NCBI RefSeq assembly: GCF_009735685.1
Contig: NZ_WHPN01000270.1
Coordinates: 1 to 34,387 of the forward strand
Length of the DNA stretch: 34,387 nucleotides
Source: Streptomyces lycii
GTDB taxonomy: Bacteria > Actinomycetota > Actinomycetes > Streptomycetales > Streptomycetaceae
Reading direction: 5' to 3'
The notes under the pieces were generated by a model, which worked only from the letters and a program-made list of their open reading frames with translations, ran no database searches and was not told the origin of the DNA. Positions 24,279 through 33,146 of the stretch are shown one piece after another. A program made the translations under genes and the position numbers. Position 1 is the stretch's first letter; each line of letters begins with the position of its first letter.

Positions 24279-26093
24279 GTGAACGAACTAACACGGTCGG
24301 CTCTTAGTTTGGTCCAGGGAGACAGTGTTTCGGTGGAAGCCTTCGGCCAGTTGAGCGAGCAGGACCGCTCCCAAGCGATCCAAGTACTGCGTCGGCGTCT
24401 CGCCCCGCAGGATCTGCGAAGGGTGATCGAGGATCTCGAGAGCAGAGGGAGATCTCGCTCCAGAAAGTCGGTGGAGTGGATCACCGCGGCGGTCGAGAAC
24501 GAAACCGGAAGGCTGCGGTCAAAGCTTCCCGAGGACGAGCTTGCCGAGTTCCTGGTCGACAGGTCGGGCTTCGGTCTTCTTGAGTCCCGGACGCTACGGG
24601 AACGGCTTGCACTCTCCGCGTCGGAGGACGAGCTGGAGACGCTGCACGACTACCGAGGTGCCGAACGCAGCCGTGGTGGGAGCAGAGCCAAAGCCAAGAA
24701 GATCGCGGAGCGCACGTGGAAGCCCGGTAAGAGCTGGCCTCGCCACTTCGCACGAGTCCTTGATATCCCGCCTGCCTTTGCTGGCCTGCCGGGAAGTACA
24801 CGGGAGCCGGACACGCTGGAAGTTGCCCCCTTCGTGCCTCTCCGAGACCTAGAGGACTTCCAACAGGACCTCAAGGAGCAAGTGATCGAGGTACTCTCCG
24901 GGGCACCGGGCGCCAACCGTGGTGTTCTGACCCTACCCACAGGAGCTGGCAAGACCAGGACCGCGGTGGAGAGCCTCATCGAGTGGCGCCTCTCCCAGCC
25001 ACGCCGTCAGACCGTTCTCTGGATCGCCCAGAGCGAGGAGCTATGCGAGCAGGCGGTCCAGGCGTTCCGTGAGGTGTGGACCGACCTGGGGCACCGCAAT
25101 GACCAGGTACGGCACACCATGGAGATTGCCCGGCTTTGGGGAAGCGCCTCGGTCCCGAGCGACCCCGACATCGTGGTGGCCAGCATCCAGAAGCTTGACG
25201 CGGTTCTTCAAGGCACCAATGACGACACACAACAGGAACTCGAGCTGCTGCGCGAGAACCTGGGTGCGGTGGTTGTGGACGAGGCGCACCGAATGCTGGC
25301 CCCCAGCTACAGCAGAGTCCTGCGGTTCCTGGGAATCGAACTCGGACAGAAAGCCCCGGTTCCCGTCATCGGGCTGACAGCCACACCCTTTCGGAGGGTC
25401 GATGCCGAGACTCGCCAGCTGGCGGAGAGGTTCCACAGCAAGCTTCTCAGCTCCCGCTCCTTGGGGGACGACATCGTGTCCGAGCTCCGTCGGCAAGACG
25501 TCCTGTCACGGCCTGAGCACAAGGTGCTCTCCTATGCCGGTCCCGGGTTCCGGATGGACGACGTCGAAAGCCACCGTGCGCACTTCGACCAGTTCAAGGA
25601 CTTCCACCCTGACTTCCTCCGTAAGATCGGTGAATCGGATGCGAGGAACCGTGCCCTGCTCGAGCAGCTACTCGAACTACCGCCGGACTGCCCGACGCTG
25701 TTCTTCGGCTGCACCGTAGAACACTCCATAGCAATGGCTGTTCTGCTGCGACGCGCCGGCCGAGCCGCGGAGGTCGTCACCTCCGATACGCGCAGTGCGA
25801 CGCGGCGCGCACTCATCGAACAGTTCCGCAACAAACGTCTGTCCGTTCTCTGCAACTACGGCGTCCTCACAACCGGCTTCGACGCTCCGGCGGTACGCGC
25901 CCTGGTAGTCGGTCGTCCCACCACCAGCCCGGTCCTGTACGAGCAGATGATCGGTCGGGGCATGCGCGGACAGCGATTCGGTGGAACGAAGAGCTGCCTG
26001 GTCGTGGACATCGAGGACAACATCCGCTTCAGCGGACAACTGGCGTACGAGCGGTACTCCGACTACTGGTCGAGCAACCTGAGCCGCACGTAG
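24279..26093 (+). CDS. DEAD/DEAH-box SF2 helicase (ResIII-like)
   Basis: About 604 aa from GTG 24279. Motifs: Walker A LPTGAGKTRTA (about 220), DEAH box VVVDEAHRM (about 333), motif III IGLTATPFRR, then FFGCTVEHSIAMAVLL, VLTTGFDAPAVRALVVGRP and arginine-finger motif QMIGRGMRG near the C terminus. The roughly 195-residue N-terminal region is helical (EAFGQLSEQDRSQAIQVLRR) and unrecognised. Start is uncertain: GTG 24237, 24279 and 24333 are all in frame and only the last has a GGAGA-like site nearby. It resembles helicase subunits of type I/III restriction enzymes but carries no nuclease or methylase domain. Convergent with the DUF1998 gene, 79 bp apart, with a hairpin between. Likely an accessory motor of the adjacent DISARM-like module; this link rests on position only. 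Confidence 0.88.
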   Translation: MNELTRSALSLVQGDSVSVEAFGQLSEQDRSQAIQVLRRRLAPQDLRRVIEDLESRGRSRSRKSVEWITAAVENETGRLRSKLPEDELAEFLVDRSGFGLLESRTLRERLALSASEDELETLHDYRGAERSRGGSRAKAKKIAERTWKPGKSWPRHFARVLDIPPAFAGLPGSTREPDTLEVAPFVPLRDLEDFQQDLKEQVIEVLSGAPGANRGVLTLPTGAGKTRTAVESLIEWRLSQPRRQTVLWIAQSEELCEQAVQAFREVWTDLGHRNDQVRHTMEIARLWGSASVPSDPDIVVASIQKLDAVLQGTNDDTQQELELLRENLGAVVVDEAHRMLAPSYSRVLRFLGIELGQKAPVPVIGLTATPFRRVDAETRQLAERFHSKLLSSRSLGDDIVSELRRQDVLSRPEHKVLSYAGPGFRMDDVESHRAHFDQFKDFHPDFLRKIGESDARNRALLEQLLELPPDCPTLFFGCTVEHSIAMAVLLRRAGRAAEVVTSDTRSATRRALIEQFRNKRLSVLCNYGVLTTGFDAPAVRALVVGRPTTSPVLYEQMIGRGMRGQRFGGTKSCLVVDIEDNIRFSGQLAYERYSDYWSSNLSRT

Positions 26094-26094
26094 T

Positions 26095-26118
26095 CCGACG
26101 CCACCGCTTCGGCGTCGG
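26095..26118. terminator. Bidirectional terminator between helicase and drmB genes
   Basis: CCGACGCC (26095-26102) pairs exactly with GGCGTCGG (26111-26118) around an 8-base loop, two bases after the helicase stop codon and 55 bases before the end of the convergent DUF1998 gene. Confidence 0.85.
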
Positions 26119-26172
26119 CTGTCCGCCAGCCCACGCAGAAGCGGTCGGTGATCGACCAATCTGCTCAGCAGG

Positions 26173-27915
26173 TCACGGTAGGTTCTCAGCGAGAAGAAGG
26201 CGGTCCAACCCCTGGTTGCGGTGCTCACACGAGGTCTCTGACGCCAGGAGACACGAGTAGCAGGCGACTCCCTCCGCCCCCACCGACGGCGCCTCCTGGC
26301 ACAACGGGTCGTTCGAACAGCTCTCGACGTCTCGTAGCGCGTGCGAAAGAACGTGCTCGAACCGGTTGACGAGGGCGACCAGCCCCCCAAGGGTGCCATC
26401 TCCTCCAGGTTGGACCGTGTAGAGGAGGAGTCCACTGCCCGTGACCTTGCCGTCCTGCACGCTGAGATAGACCCGCTCACGGATCGCTGCGGACGAGTAC
26501 CCGGAGTCCACTGAGAGCGATCTGAGGAGGCGGTGGGAGAGAGTGTGCCACCAGACTTGTACGGGGTGGAGCGACGGATCACCGTGGGGATCACTCCTGA
26601 ACCGATCGTTCCACTGGTTGGCCCGGCTGCCCGCAAGAGTGAGCGAGTCACCAGCAAGATCGATGAAGACGCCTTCGCCGAAGAGCTCGATGCCCGGATA
26701 CCAGGTGGTGCCGTTCCAGCCGAAAGCGGTGGACATCTTCTGGGCCTTCTGCGGGTCCAACCGCTGGTAACCGGTCTGGACCATGACCATGCGGAGACGG
26801 CTGACGGGTGCGACGCGCAGCCCGTGACGGCGGTCGGGGCCATGTACGAGGCGCACGTCATCCTGGCGAACCTCGAACAACGGAGGAGAGCCGGGGTGCG
26901 GGTGGGGTACCGCCGGGACACCACAGGTCGCCGCTTGGCGAAGGCGGTCGAGCTCGTCGTCACGTAGCGACGACGAGCCCGTGTCACCGGCCCCCAGCAG
27001 TTGGTCAAGCGCATTGCTGATCTCGGACCAGGCTGTCTGTTTCAGGTACTCGATGGCACCTGCGGCAAGCCCGGCCTGCTCAGCCTCTTCCATGAGCGCG
27101 ACTTGGTCGAGAAGACCGCGGCGATGGAGTGCACCGACTGCTCCCGTAAGGGACGGGTCGTTCAGGATGTCGTGAAGACGGGTCGGCATATCCATGATCG
27201 TCAGTGCGCTCTGGAGCAGGCTGAGTCGTAGGTTGGCAGCTCCTCGCTGGACGATGCGCGCTTTCTTCACGCACCGCGCCGATGTCGGCGCCGGACGTCC
27301 CCCGTGCTCCACGATGCGGCCGCTACAGCGCCAGGACTTCGCGTACGCCTGGCCGAAGTTCGCGGTCGAGTGGCAACGGGAACACTCAATGCGGACGAGT
27401 CGGAGGGCGCGGCCACCTCCTTGCCACAGGTAGTGCTTCGTGCCACAGCCTGCCCCCTCGTGTACGAGCCCGTGCCAATGGACCTCGTCCAAGTGACCGT
27501 TCTCGCATGCCTGCACGAAGCGGATCGCCTCACGCCCCGCCTTCTCCCGACGCTGCGGAACCGACACTGATGGGCACTCCGGGCATCCGTTTCCCGTCTC
27601 GTACAGAACCTGGTGCGGTCGGTGCTGTGTACACAGGGACCAGAACGGAAACGCGTGCGTGGGGTAGATCGCTCTGTCCGAGGGAAGTCCCAGTTCGGCG
27701 TTGGTTGGCACACGAGCGATGCGTGCACCGTCCAGCTCGAGTCGTGAGAGCCGTTTGTCGACGATCTCGAAGTCCTGGGGGTTACGTCCGATCTCGTTGA
27801 AGAGTGTGTCCATCGACTTGAGGACGACCGGCCCGGATCCTGTCTCGAGAATGCTTCCAGGGCCGAGGGTGATGACGAACTGGGAAGGGCGGACCTCCTG
27901 GTAGGGGCGGCTCAC
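26173..27915 (-). CDS. drmB: DrmB-like DUF1998 protein of a DISARM-type system
   Basis: 580 aa. The C terminus carries the DUF1998 cysteine cluster (CSNDPLC at about 533, then VACYSCLLASETSCEHRNQG), and the N-terminal half has zinc-ribbon-like cysteines (Cys95, Cys111/114, Cys137, Cys178/181, Cys197). The opening RPSQFVITLGPGSILET is characteristic of DrmB: the family begins with a similar 'GPG' loop. DrmB pairs with the helicase DrmA to form the DISARM core that blocks phage DNA. It starts 3 bp after the DrmA stop, so the two are co-transcribed and probably coupled. DrmB name is by family resemblance and context. Confidence 0.88.
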   Translation of the reverse strand: MSRPYQEVRPSQFVITLGPGSILETGSGPVVLKSMDTLFNEIGRNPQDFEIVDKRLSRLELDGARIARVPTNAELGLPSDRAIYPTHAFPFWSLCTQHRPHQVLYETGNGCPECPSVSVPQRREKAGREAIRFVQACENGHLDEVHWHGLVHEGAGCGTKHYLWQGGGRALRLVRIECSRCHSTANFGQAYAKSWRCSGRIVEHGGRPAPTSARCVKKARIVQRGAANLRLSLLQSALTIMDMPTRLHDILNDPSLTGAVGALHRRGLLDQVALMEEAEQAGLAAGAIEYLKQTAWSEISNALDQLLGAGDTGSSSLRDDELDRLRQAATCGVPAVPHPHPGSPPLFEVRQDDVRLVHGPDRRHGLRVAPVSRLRMVMVQTGYQRLDPQKAQKMSTAFGWNGTTWYPGIELFGEGVFIDLAGDSLTLAGSRANQWNDRFRSDPHGDPSLHPVQVWWHTLSHRLLRSLSVDSGYSSAAIRERVYLSVQDGKVTGSGLLLYTVQPGGDGTLGGLVALVNRFEHVLSHALRDVESCSNDPLCQEAPSVGAEGVACYSCLLASETSCEHRNQGLDRLLLAENLP

Positions 27916-27918
27916 GGT

Positions 27919-30900
27919 TCATCCCCTTCCCTTGATCGTGGTGGTGGCCTCCACCTCTCGTAGCGAGTTTGGCGCGTTTTCATAAGCCTCATCCATGTTC
28001 GCGACAAGATGCGCGAGGTCGCCCAGGACGACCGGGCGAGAGGCCGGACGTGTGACGGTCGACTCGTGGTACAGCAAGGCATCACCAACACGGTCAGCGA
28101 CCTCCCGCCAATGCTCCAACTCCGAGCGAGCATGGTTCTCCGTCTCCGATGGCGGTGGACGACGGAGGGGCGGCTGCTGGGCGGCACGTTCCTCGAGGAT
28201 GCCGGGGAGAAGGTCCACCTCGGGGTCCGTGTGGGCGTCGCTCATCTCGTGGGCACGGCAGAACCAGCCCCCGTTACTGAGCCGCTGTTGGACCCGCCAC
28301 CGCTCGTCGACCTCCACGGAACCCGTCGCGGTCGGGACCCTCGCCGCTTGGCGCAGGACACTGACCATCACCGGGCCAAGGGCCCTGTCCCTTGCCCGGG
28401 GCGCGAAGGGGTTGACGGTGACCGGCTCGACGTGGCGGTAGAGCGTGGTGTGGTAGCCGGTGAAGTACTCGTAGTGGCTGAGATCTCGCGGACGCGAGGC
28501 CCGGTAGAAGGTGACGACGAGCCCTCCTACACCCCGGCCCACACGACCGGTGGCCTGGATGTAGGAGGAGGTGGTCTTCGGCTGCCCGTGTACGACCATG
28601 AGTCCGAGTCTGTCCACGTCGACCCCTGTGCCGAACATGGAAGTGGCGACGACTGCGTTCGCCGGTTCCCGGCCGGGCCCCAGCCGGACTCCCAGCTCCT
28701 CGAGCATGCCGGGGAGCCTCAGGGAGCTGGTGCGGCTGGACAGCTCCATTGGTTCCTGCTCGTCCAGAGTGCGCGGCGACGCGGCGACGCTCCCGAGACG
28801 TTGGGGGATGTCCTGACGGGCCAGCGCCACGGCTCCGGCGAGTTCACGGATGGCATTGAAGTAGCCCATCAGCGTCCAGAACGGGTCCAACTCCGCTTGT
28901 GCGACGCCAGCCTCGAGTCGGTTGCGGGGTGACTGGAGTAGACGCGACCACATCCGGACGATGGGTGTCTGTGCTCCTCGTCCGGGCGCGATCACCCCGA
29001 CGTACAGACGACCCGCCTCCTGCGCGTCGAGCGGGTGCGAGGAACCGGTCGAGGAGAAGAACGTCTCCTCGGCACGGAGGCCCTGAGGAGGGAAGACCTG
29101 CAGGCTCCGGTCGAACAGCGAACGGACCTGCTCCTCGGCCCTCCGGACGGTTGCGGTGGAGGCGACGTACTTCGGCCTGACAGTGTTTTCGCCGTCATGC
29201 ACCGTGGAGAGGAGGTCGATGCCAGCCTCGTAGAGACCGACCATGCTGCCCAGAGGGCCTTCGATGAGGTGCAGTTCGTCCTGCAACACGAGGTCGGGTG
29301 GGCGGAATCCACGGACGGGAACGTCGTTCCCGGACGTCACCTCCTCACGGGCGTTTCGTGGGAGTGTCGCCGGCCCTGCCGGAGGTGCCCAGGCCCGGTA
29401 GTAGCCCAGGTGTTCGTTGAGCCTGTCGACGTTGCCGAACAACGCGCCGGCCTTCGGTTCGAACGCCAAGCGGGCAAACTTGTCCACCGTCGCCACGACC
29501 ATCGACGGGCACCTGGCATAGACCTGCTCGTCTACTGTCCACGCCGGGACAGGACAGTGTGTCGAGGAACCGTCACGCCGGTCGAAGGCCGGCAGCACAG
29601 GCCAGGCACCGACCTCGGTCGTCTCCGACCAGGCCAGGTCGGAGTTGAGCGGGCACTTCGGGTTCGGGCAGAAGATCTCGAACTCGACGGGCTTCTCACT
29701 TCGTTGCCTGCCCCACTCGACTGTGCGCACGAAGTATCCAGGTCGGCTCGCGCGGGCGAAGACGGGCCAGGACCTAGAACCGAGCAGACGACTCGCATGC
29801 CCCTTGAACCATTCGTCGACGCTTTGGTCAGACACGTCCGCTGTGACGCGAAAAAGAACGGACACGGTCGCGAACGAAGGGTCCGGATGGCGGGTGACCG
29901 TGACGGCGGTCACCTCGAAGGGCTCTTCCGACAGCTGCGGCGCGACGTCCGGGCCCAGAGCCGGATCCGGGTCGCCCACTACGAAGTGCAGCACGCCCGT
30001 GTCCCCCTCGCGCAGGCCTTCCGGGGGAATCGCCAGTGTCGACCTGCAGGCCGGACAGTTCAGGATCTGCGCCGGGTCACCTTCGCCTTCTTTCCCCTCC
30101 AGGATCGAGATGGCGCCGTGGGCTGTGATGATCCTGTTGTTCGCGTCACGGTATTGGAGGTCCTGAAGGTTGTTCGGGGTCACGTTGCCGCCCACCCACA
30201 GTCCGACCGAGAACCTGGTGGAGCCCCACGGCACGTCACCGAGGCCCTCCCAGCCGGACGGCCGCCAGCCACGCTGTCCAGGCGAGCCGCTGACCCTGAG
30301 GAGCTCGCACGCCGTCACCATCGCGAGCGCCCTCCTGTACTGCTGAATGGTGAGGAGCCGAAGTGTGTACCGGGAAAGGACGGTCACTCCTGCTCCTCCG
30401 CCAGGATCCTGCCCTCGCTGGGCACGAAGCCTCCGAAGCGCGAGGGTGAAGGCAGCGAGTCCGAGGTAGGCCTCGGTCTTGCCTCCACCGGTCGGGAACC
30501 AGAGCAGGTCACACACCTCGCGGTCCTCGTGGGCGTCGTCGACGATTCCCCGTAGGTTGACGAGCTGGAATGCGAGTTGGAACGGCCACCAGCGGTTGAC
30601 CCTTCCCTTGGTCCACTGCGACTGGAGGGCGATCGCACGGTTGGCGAAGCAGAACGCGAGGAGGGCGTCGCGGTCGTCTGCCAACAGCTCGATCCCGTCG
30701 CGGATCCGATCCAGCGCGCGTCGGCACCCGGAGAGGTGTCGTTGGGCCGGTGTGCCTGGCTCATGGCCTTCAACCCCGCGGGCTTGGCCCTCGATCCAGC
30801 GTTCGTAGGCGTCCGCGAGCGGCTCCAGCCTCAGGCGGAGTACGGCACCATCCGTGATCTGGGCCAGTTCCATCGGGTCCAGCTCAGGTGGATCTCCCGC

Positions 30901-31827
30901 ATCGGCCGGCCAGGCCTTGTCCGGAGCGTTGACGGGAACCACAGGAACGAACTCGGACCGGACGTCGGCCGGCTCGAACTCGGCCACCGTCCCTTCGTCG
31001 AACAGGTGACGCCCATCGGACCACCTGAACGGGGGCCTGGTTCCTTCCAACCCTCCCGGATGCGGGCGCTCTGGGTCGACCTGACGCCAGACGGCGGAGC
31101 AGAGGTGCCCTCGGGCGAGCACGGGACGCTCCTTGTAGAGAAGCGCCAGGCTCTCGTCCTCTTCGTCCTGTGCCAGGTGCTGGTGTTCCAGTGGAACCAG
31201 CTCGGCTCCGCCCTGACAGCGCAGACGTACCTGGGGCTGGAACACGTGGTCCGACGGGGAGGGGTGGTCTGATTCCACAGAACTCAGGTTGACCACGAAC
31301 ACCGAGATCTTCCAGATGCCGCGGGAGTCCCTTCGGCTACGGACCCTCACCACGACTCCTGGATCCGCGGAGTCACTCAGCGGGTTGTCGACGGAACAGT
31401 CCACGTCGCGCCAGACAGCCCCGTGAGGCTCTCGGCTCCATTGCCCGTTGTCCTCCTTGCGGTACCTGGCCCACGTACAGCAGATGTCAAGGAGTGGCTT
31501 GTCAGGGGCACTGACCGCCAGGGACACGCCCATCGACGACGGCCTGGCGCGAGGGTCGAGTACCAGCGATGGAAGGCCGGCGTACGCGGGCTGATGTCCT
31601 GACACGGACTCGCCTGGATCGAGGTCGTCATCACTGCCCGACACCTCGTCACCGACGAGCTCCTGGTCCGAGTCGACCTCGACCGAAGGGGATGAGAACG
31701 GAGCCAGGACACCGACGATGTACTCGTCAAGCGGGTCCTCGTCGCCCCCCAGCCTCTCGTTCGGCCCTCCGCGGGGACCGAGGGTCTCAGCTACGAGGTC
31801 CTCGACGAGGTGGTCTCGTTCACTCAT
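27919..31827 (-). CDS. drmA: DrmA-like DISARM helicase
   Basis: 1302 aa. SF2 helicase motifs are spread out: Walker A LLWFPTGGGKTEAYLGLAAF (about 444), Walker B-like LVLQDELHLIEGPLGS (about 849), motif III ASTATVRRAEEQVRSLF, then FGTGVDVDRLGLMVVHGQP and QATGRVGRGVGG (about 1092). Nearly 400 residues lie between Walker A and the DELH box and include zinc-binding-like pairs (NCPACRS and FCPNPKCPL). This large insertion and the DELH box fit DrmA. ATG 31827 has a perfect AAGGAG 7 bp upstream; an acidic N-terminal segment (ELVGDEVSGSDDDLDPGE) follows. DrmA is the DNA-translocating part of DISARM. The start overlaps the small upstream ORF by 8 bp. No drmC (PLD) or drmMII lies next to it. Confidence 0.9.
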   Translation of the reverse strand: MSERDHLVEDLVAETLGPRGGPNERLGGDEDPLDEYIVGVLAPFSSPSVEVDSDQELVGDEVSGSDDDLDPGESVSGHQPAYAGLPSLVLDPRARPSSMGVSLAVSAPDKPLLDICCTWARYRKEDNGQWSREPHGAVWRDVDCSVDNPLSDSADPGVVVRVRSRRDSRGIWKISVFVVNLSSVESDHPSPSDHVFQPQVRLRCQGGAELVPLEHQHLAQDEEDESLALLYKERPVLARGHLCSAVWRQVDPERPHPGGLEGTRPPFRWSDGRHLFDEGTVAEFEPADVRSEFVPVVPVNAPDKAWPADAGDPPELDPMELAQITDGAVLRLRLEPLADAYERWIEGQARGVEGHEPGTPAQRHLSGCRRALDRIRDGIELLADDRDALLAFCFANRAIALQSQWTKGRVNRWWPFQLAFQLVNLRGIVDDAHEDREVCDLLWFPTGGGKTEAYLGLAAFTLALRRLRAQRGQDPGGGAGVTVLSRYTLRLLTIQQYRRALAMVTACELLRVSGSPGQRGWRPSGWEGLGDVPWGSTRFSVGLWVGGNVTPNNLQDLQYRDANNRIITAHGAISILEGKEGEGDPAQILNCPACRSTLAIPPEGLREGDTGVLHFVVGDPDPALGPDVAPQLSEEPFEVTAVTVTRHPDPSFATVSVLFRVTADVSDQSVDEWFKGHASRLLGSRSWPVFARASRPGYFVRTVEWGRQRSEKPVEFEIFCPNPKCPLNSDLAWSETTEVGAWPVLPAFDRRDGSSTHCPVPAWTVDEQVYARCPSMVVATVDKFARLAFEPKAGALFGNVDRLNEHLGYYRAWAPPAGPATLPRNAREEVTSGNDVPVRGFRPPDLVLQDELHLIEGPLGSMVGLYEAGIDLLSTVHDGENTVRPKYVASTATVRRAEEQVRSLFDRSLQVFPPQGLRAEETFFSSTGSSHPLDAQEAGRLYVGVIAPGRGAQTPIVRMWSRLLQSPRNRLEAGVAQAELDPFWTLMGYFNAIRELAGAVALARQDIPQRLGSVAASPRTLDEQEPMELSSRTSSLRLPGMLEELGVRLGPGREPANAVVATSMFGTGVDVDRLGLMVVHGQPKTTSSYIQATGRVGRGVGGLVVTFYRASRPRDLSHYEYFTGYHTTLYRHVEPVTVNPFAPRARDRALGPVMVSVLRQAARVPTATGSVEVDERWRVQQRLSNGGWFCRAHEMSDAHTDPEVDLLPGILEERAAQQPPLRRPPPSETENHARSELEHWREVADRVGDALLYHESTVTRPASRPVVLGDLAHLVANMDEAYENAPNSLREVEATTTIKGRG

Positions 31828-32083
31828 CGGAGTGCTCCTTCTCGCTTTGTTCCTCGTGGGGGAACCCGAGAACGAACGCGGCACCGCCGAGTTCGTCCGG
31901 CTGCTCGGTCTGGTTCGCAGGACGCAGCGTGTGTCCGAGGAGAGAAGCCGTCACGGCCTGCCACTGCGCCTGCCGACTGGTGAACGCCTCGTTCGCGGAG
32001 GTGCTCTGGTCGTTCGAACTGGCCAGCATCCGAAGATCGCGCCCTGCCAAGACATCGCCCCCCTGACGATCAACTGAGGCCAA
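31820..32083 (-). CDS. Small ORF translationally coupled to drmA
   Basis: Unrecognised protein of 87 aa from TTG 32083, or 69 aa from ATG 32029 (MLASSNDQSTSANEAFTSRQ). The C terminus is acidic (HEEQSEKEHSDE). Its stop overlaps the first 8 bases of drmA, so it is the first gene of the drm operon and probably real; the middle (QWQAVTASLLGHTLRPANQ) could form a helix. Neither start has a strong ribosome binding site. It could be a small regulator, inhibitor or subunit; no function can be assigned. Confidence 0.55.
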   Translation of the reverse strand: MASVDRQGGDVLAGRDLRMLASSNDQSTSANEAFTSRQAQWQAVTASLLGHTLRPANQTEQPDELGGAAFVLGFPHEEQSEKEHSDE

Positions 32084-32316
32084 AGTATGTCCCCTAGGCG
32101 GCTGAGCGCAGGCCAGATCCAGGTAACAGGGCGAATGATTACAACTCCACTTGATTCAAGCCCAGTTCCCCTGTCTACGCCGACGAGGCTCCGAAGGCCA
32201 GCTGGCTCCCTCACAGAGGCAGCCCGACAGCGCGGAATAACCGCGCCCTCCGGTCGATTGTCCGCCTGTTTGACATCGGGGAGCCGACTCGCGCCCTTCT
32301 GCCGCAACGTCGGGCT
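32084..32316. promoter_or_regulatory. Divergent region upstream of drm operon and Mrr-like gene
   Basis: This 233-bp gap contains the most AT-rich stretch nearby (about 32130-32165). On the minus strand TTGAAT and TAATCA words occur there but spacing is poor for a standard promoter. The palindrome CTTGATTCAAG at about 32151-32161 (CTTGA-T-TCAAG) may be an operator. Assignments are tentative. Confidence 0.35.
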
Positions 32317-33018
32317 GTGGCTGGGTGTAGACGGGGTGCGGCTGCCCGCAGGAGGCGGGCGGCGCGGCTGAAGGCGGTGGCGGTCAGCGGCGGTCTGGTG
32401 CTGGTCCTGCTGGTGGTGTTCTGGTCGGCAGTGTGGCCGTACGTCACGGGCGCACTGGTCATCGGCGGCGTCAGCGCGGCGGGCTGGTGGCTGTGGCGTA
32501 CGGACCGGCTCGTCGCCGGTCGGGACCGTCTGTGGCGGCAGGAAGAGGCGGTGAAGGCCGGTCACCGGACTCTCGCCGAGGTGGACGCGATGACCGGCAC
32601 CGAGTTTGAGGACTTGGTCGCGAGCCTGTGCCGACGGGACGGATGCACAGAAGTCCGGCAGGTGGGTGGTGCGAACGACAACGGTGCCGACGTCGTCGGC
32701 CGTCTCCCGGACGGGCGGACCATGGTGATCCAGTGCAAGCGCTATGCGCCGATCAGCTCGATCGCGAGTCGCGAGTTACGCGATCTGCTCGGTGCCAAGG
32801 TGCACTTCGGGGCCGACTTGGCGGTGTTTGTGACGACCACACGCTTCAGTCGGCCCTCCGAGAGGTTCGCGGTGCAGCACGACATCCTCGCGGTGCACCG
32901 CGATCACCTCGGCATGTGGAACACCGGGGCCTCCCTGCTGTCCCTGAGCGAGGTGAACGGCTGCGGCCAGGGAGACTCCCGGCACCGGGCACGCTGGAAG
33001 CGCGCGCACGGGAGATGA
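32317..33018 (+). CDS. Membrane-anchored Mrr-like restriction endonuclease
   Basis: 233 aa. After a basic N terminus come one or two membrane helices (LVLVLLVVFWSAVWPYV and GALVIGGVSAAGWWLW), then an Mrr-cat nuclease domain: MTGTEFEDLVASLCRRDG, NDNGADVVGRLPDGRTMVIQ and CKRYAPISSIASREL. The Asp in GAD and the Q-C-K form the D...QxK active site of Mrr-type PD-(D/E)XK enzymes, which in the best-known members cut modified DNA (type IV restriction). Streptomyces carry several such membrane-tethered copies, so this may or may not belong to the defence cluster. Start is uncertain: GTG 32317 gives the full basic leader; GTG near 32374 is an alternative. A hairpin follows. Confidence 0.82.
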   Translation: MAGCRRGAAARRRRAARLKAVAVSGGLVLVLLVVFWSAVWPYVTGALVIGGVSAAGWWLWRTDRLVAGRDRLWRQEEAVKAGHRTLAEVDAMTGTEFEDLVASLCRRDGCTEVRQVGGANDNGADVVGRLPDGRTMVIQCKRYAPISSIASRELRDLLGAKVHFGADLAVFVTTTRFSRPSERFAVQHDILAVHRDHLGMWNTGASLLSLSEVNGCGQGDSRHRARWKRAHGR

Positions 33019-33044
33019 CCGGCCTCGCTGGTACACGAGGCCGG
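33019..33044. terminator. Terminator hairpin after the Mrr-like gene
   Basis: CCGGCCTCG (33019-33027) and CGAGGCCGG (33036-33044) are exact complements around an 8-base loop, immediately following the stop codon at 33016-33018. Confidence 0.8.
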
Positions 33045-33060
33045 ATCTTGCATGACGTTT

Positions 33061-33117
33061 CGCAGCGGCCTCAGTTAACGCCACGCCGATCGTGAGACCC
33101 GAGACGCCTGCGCCCAC
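33061..33117 (-). pseudogene. Fragment of FAD-dependent oxidoreductase (D-amino-acid oxidase-like) N terminus
   Basis: On the minus strand this reads VGAGVSGLTIGVALTEAAA, a textbook FAD-binding GxGxxG start as in D-amino-acid oxidases, after which the similarity stops at the Mrr-side hairpin. No start codon is in frame except GTG 33117; an ATG a few bases upstream is in another frame. It is a short remnant, about 20 residues, of a gene otherwise lost. Confidence 0.5.
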
Positions 33118-33146
33118 GACTCTCTCATCGCGCCCCAGCTCTCTGC

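Noticed and set aside
9550..32083. A textbook complete DISARM or BREX system
   Set aside because: drmC and a methylase adjacent to drmA/drmB are absent, and no BREX hallmark (PglZ, BrxC, BrxL) is seen; only the drmA/drmB core is supported.
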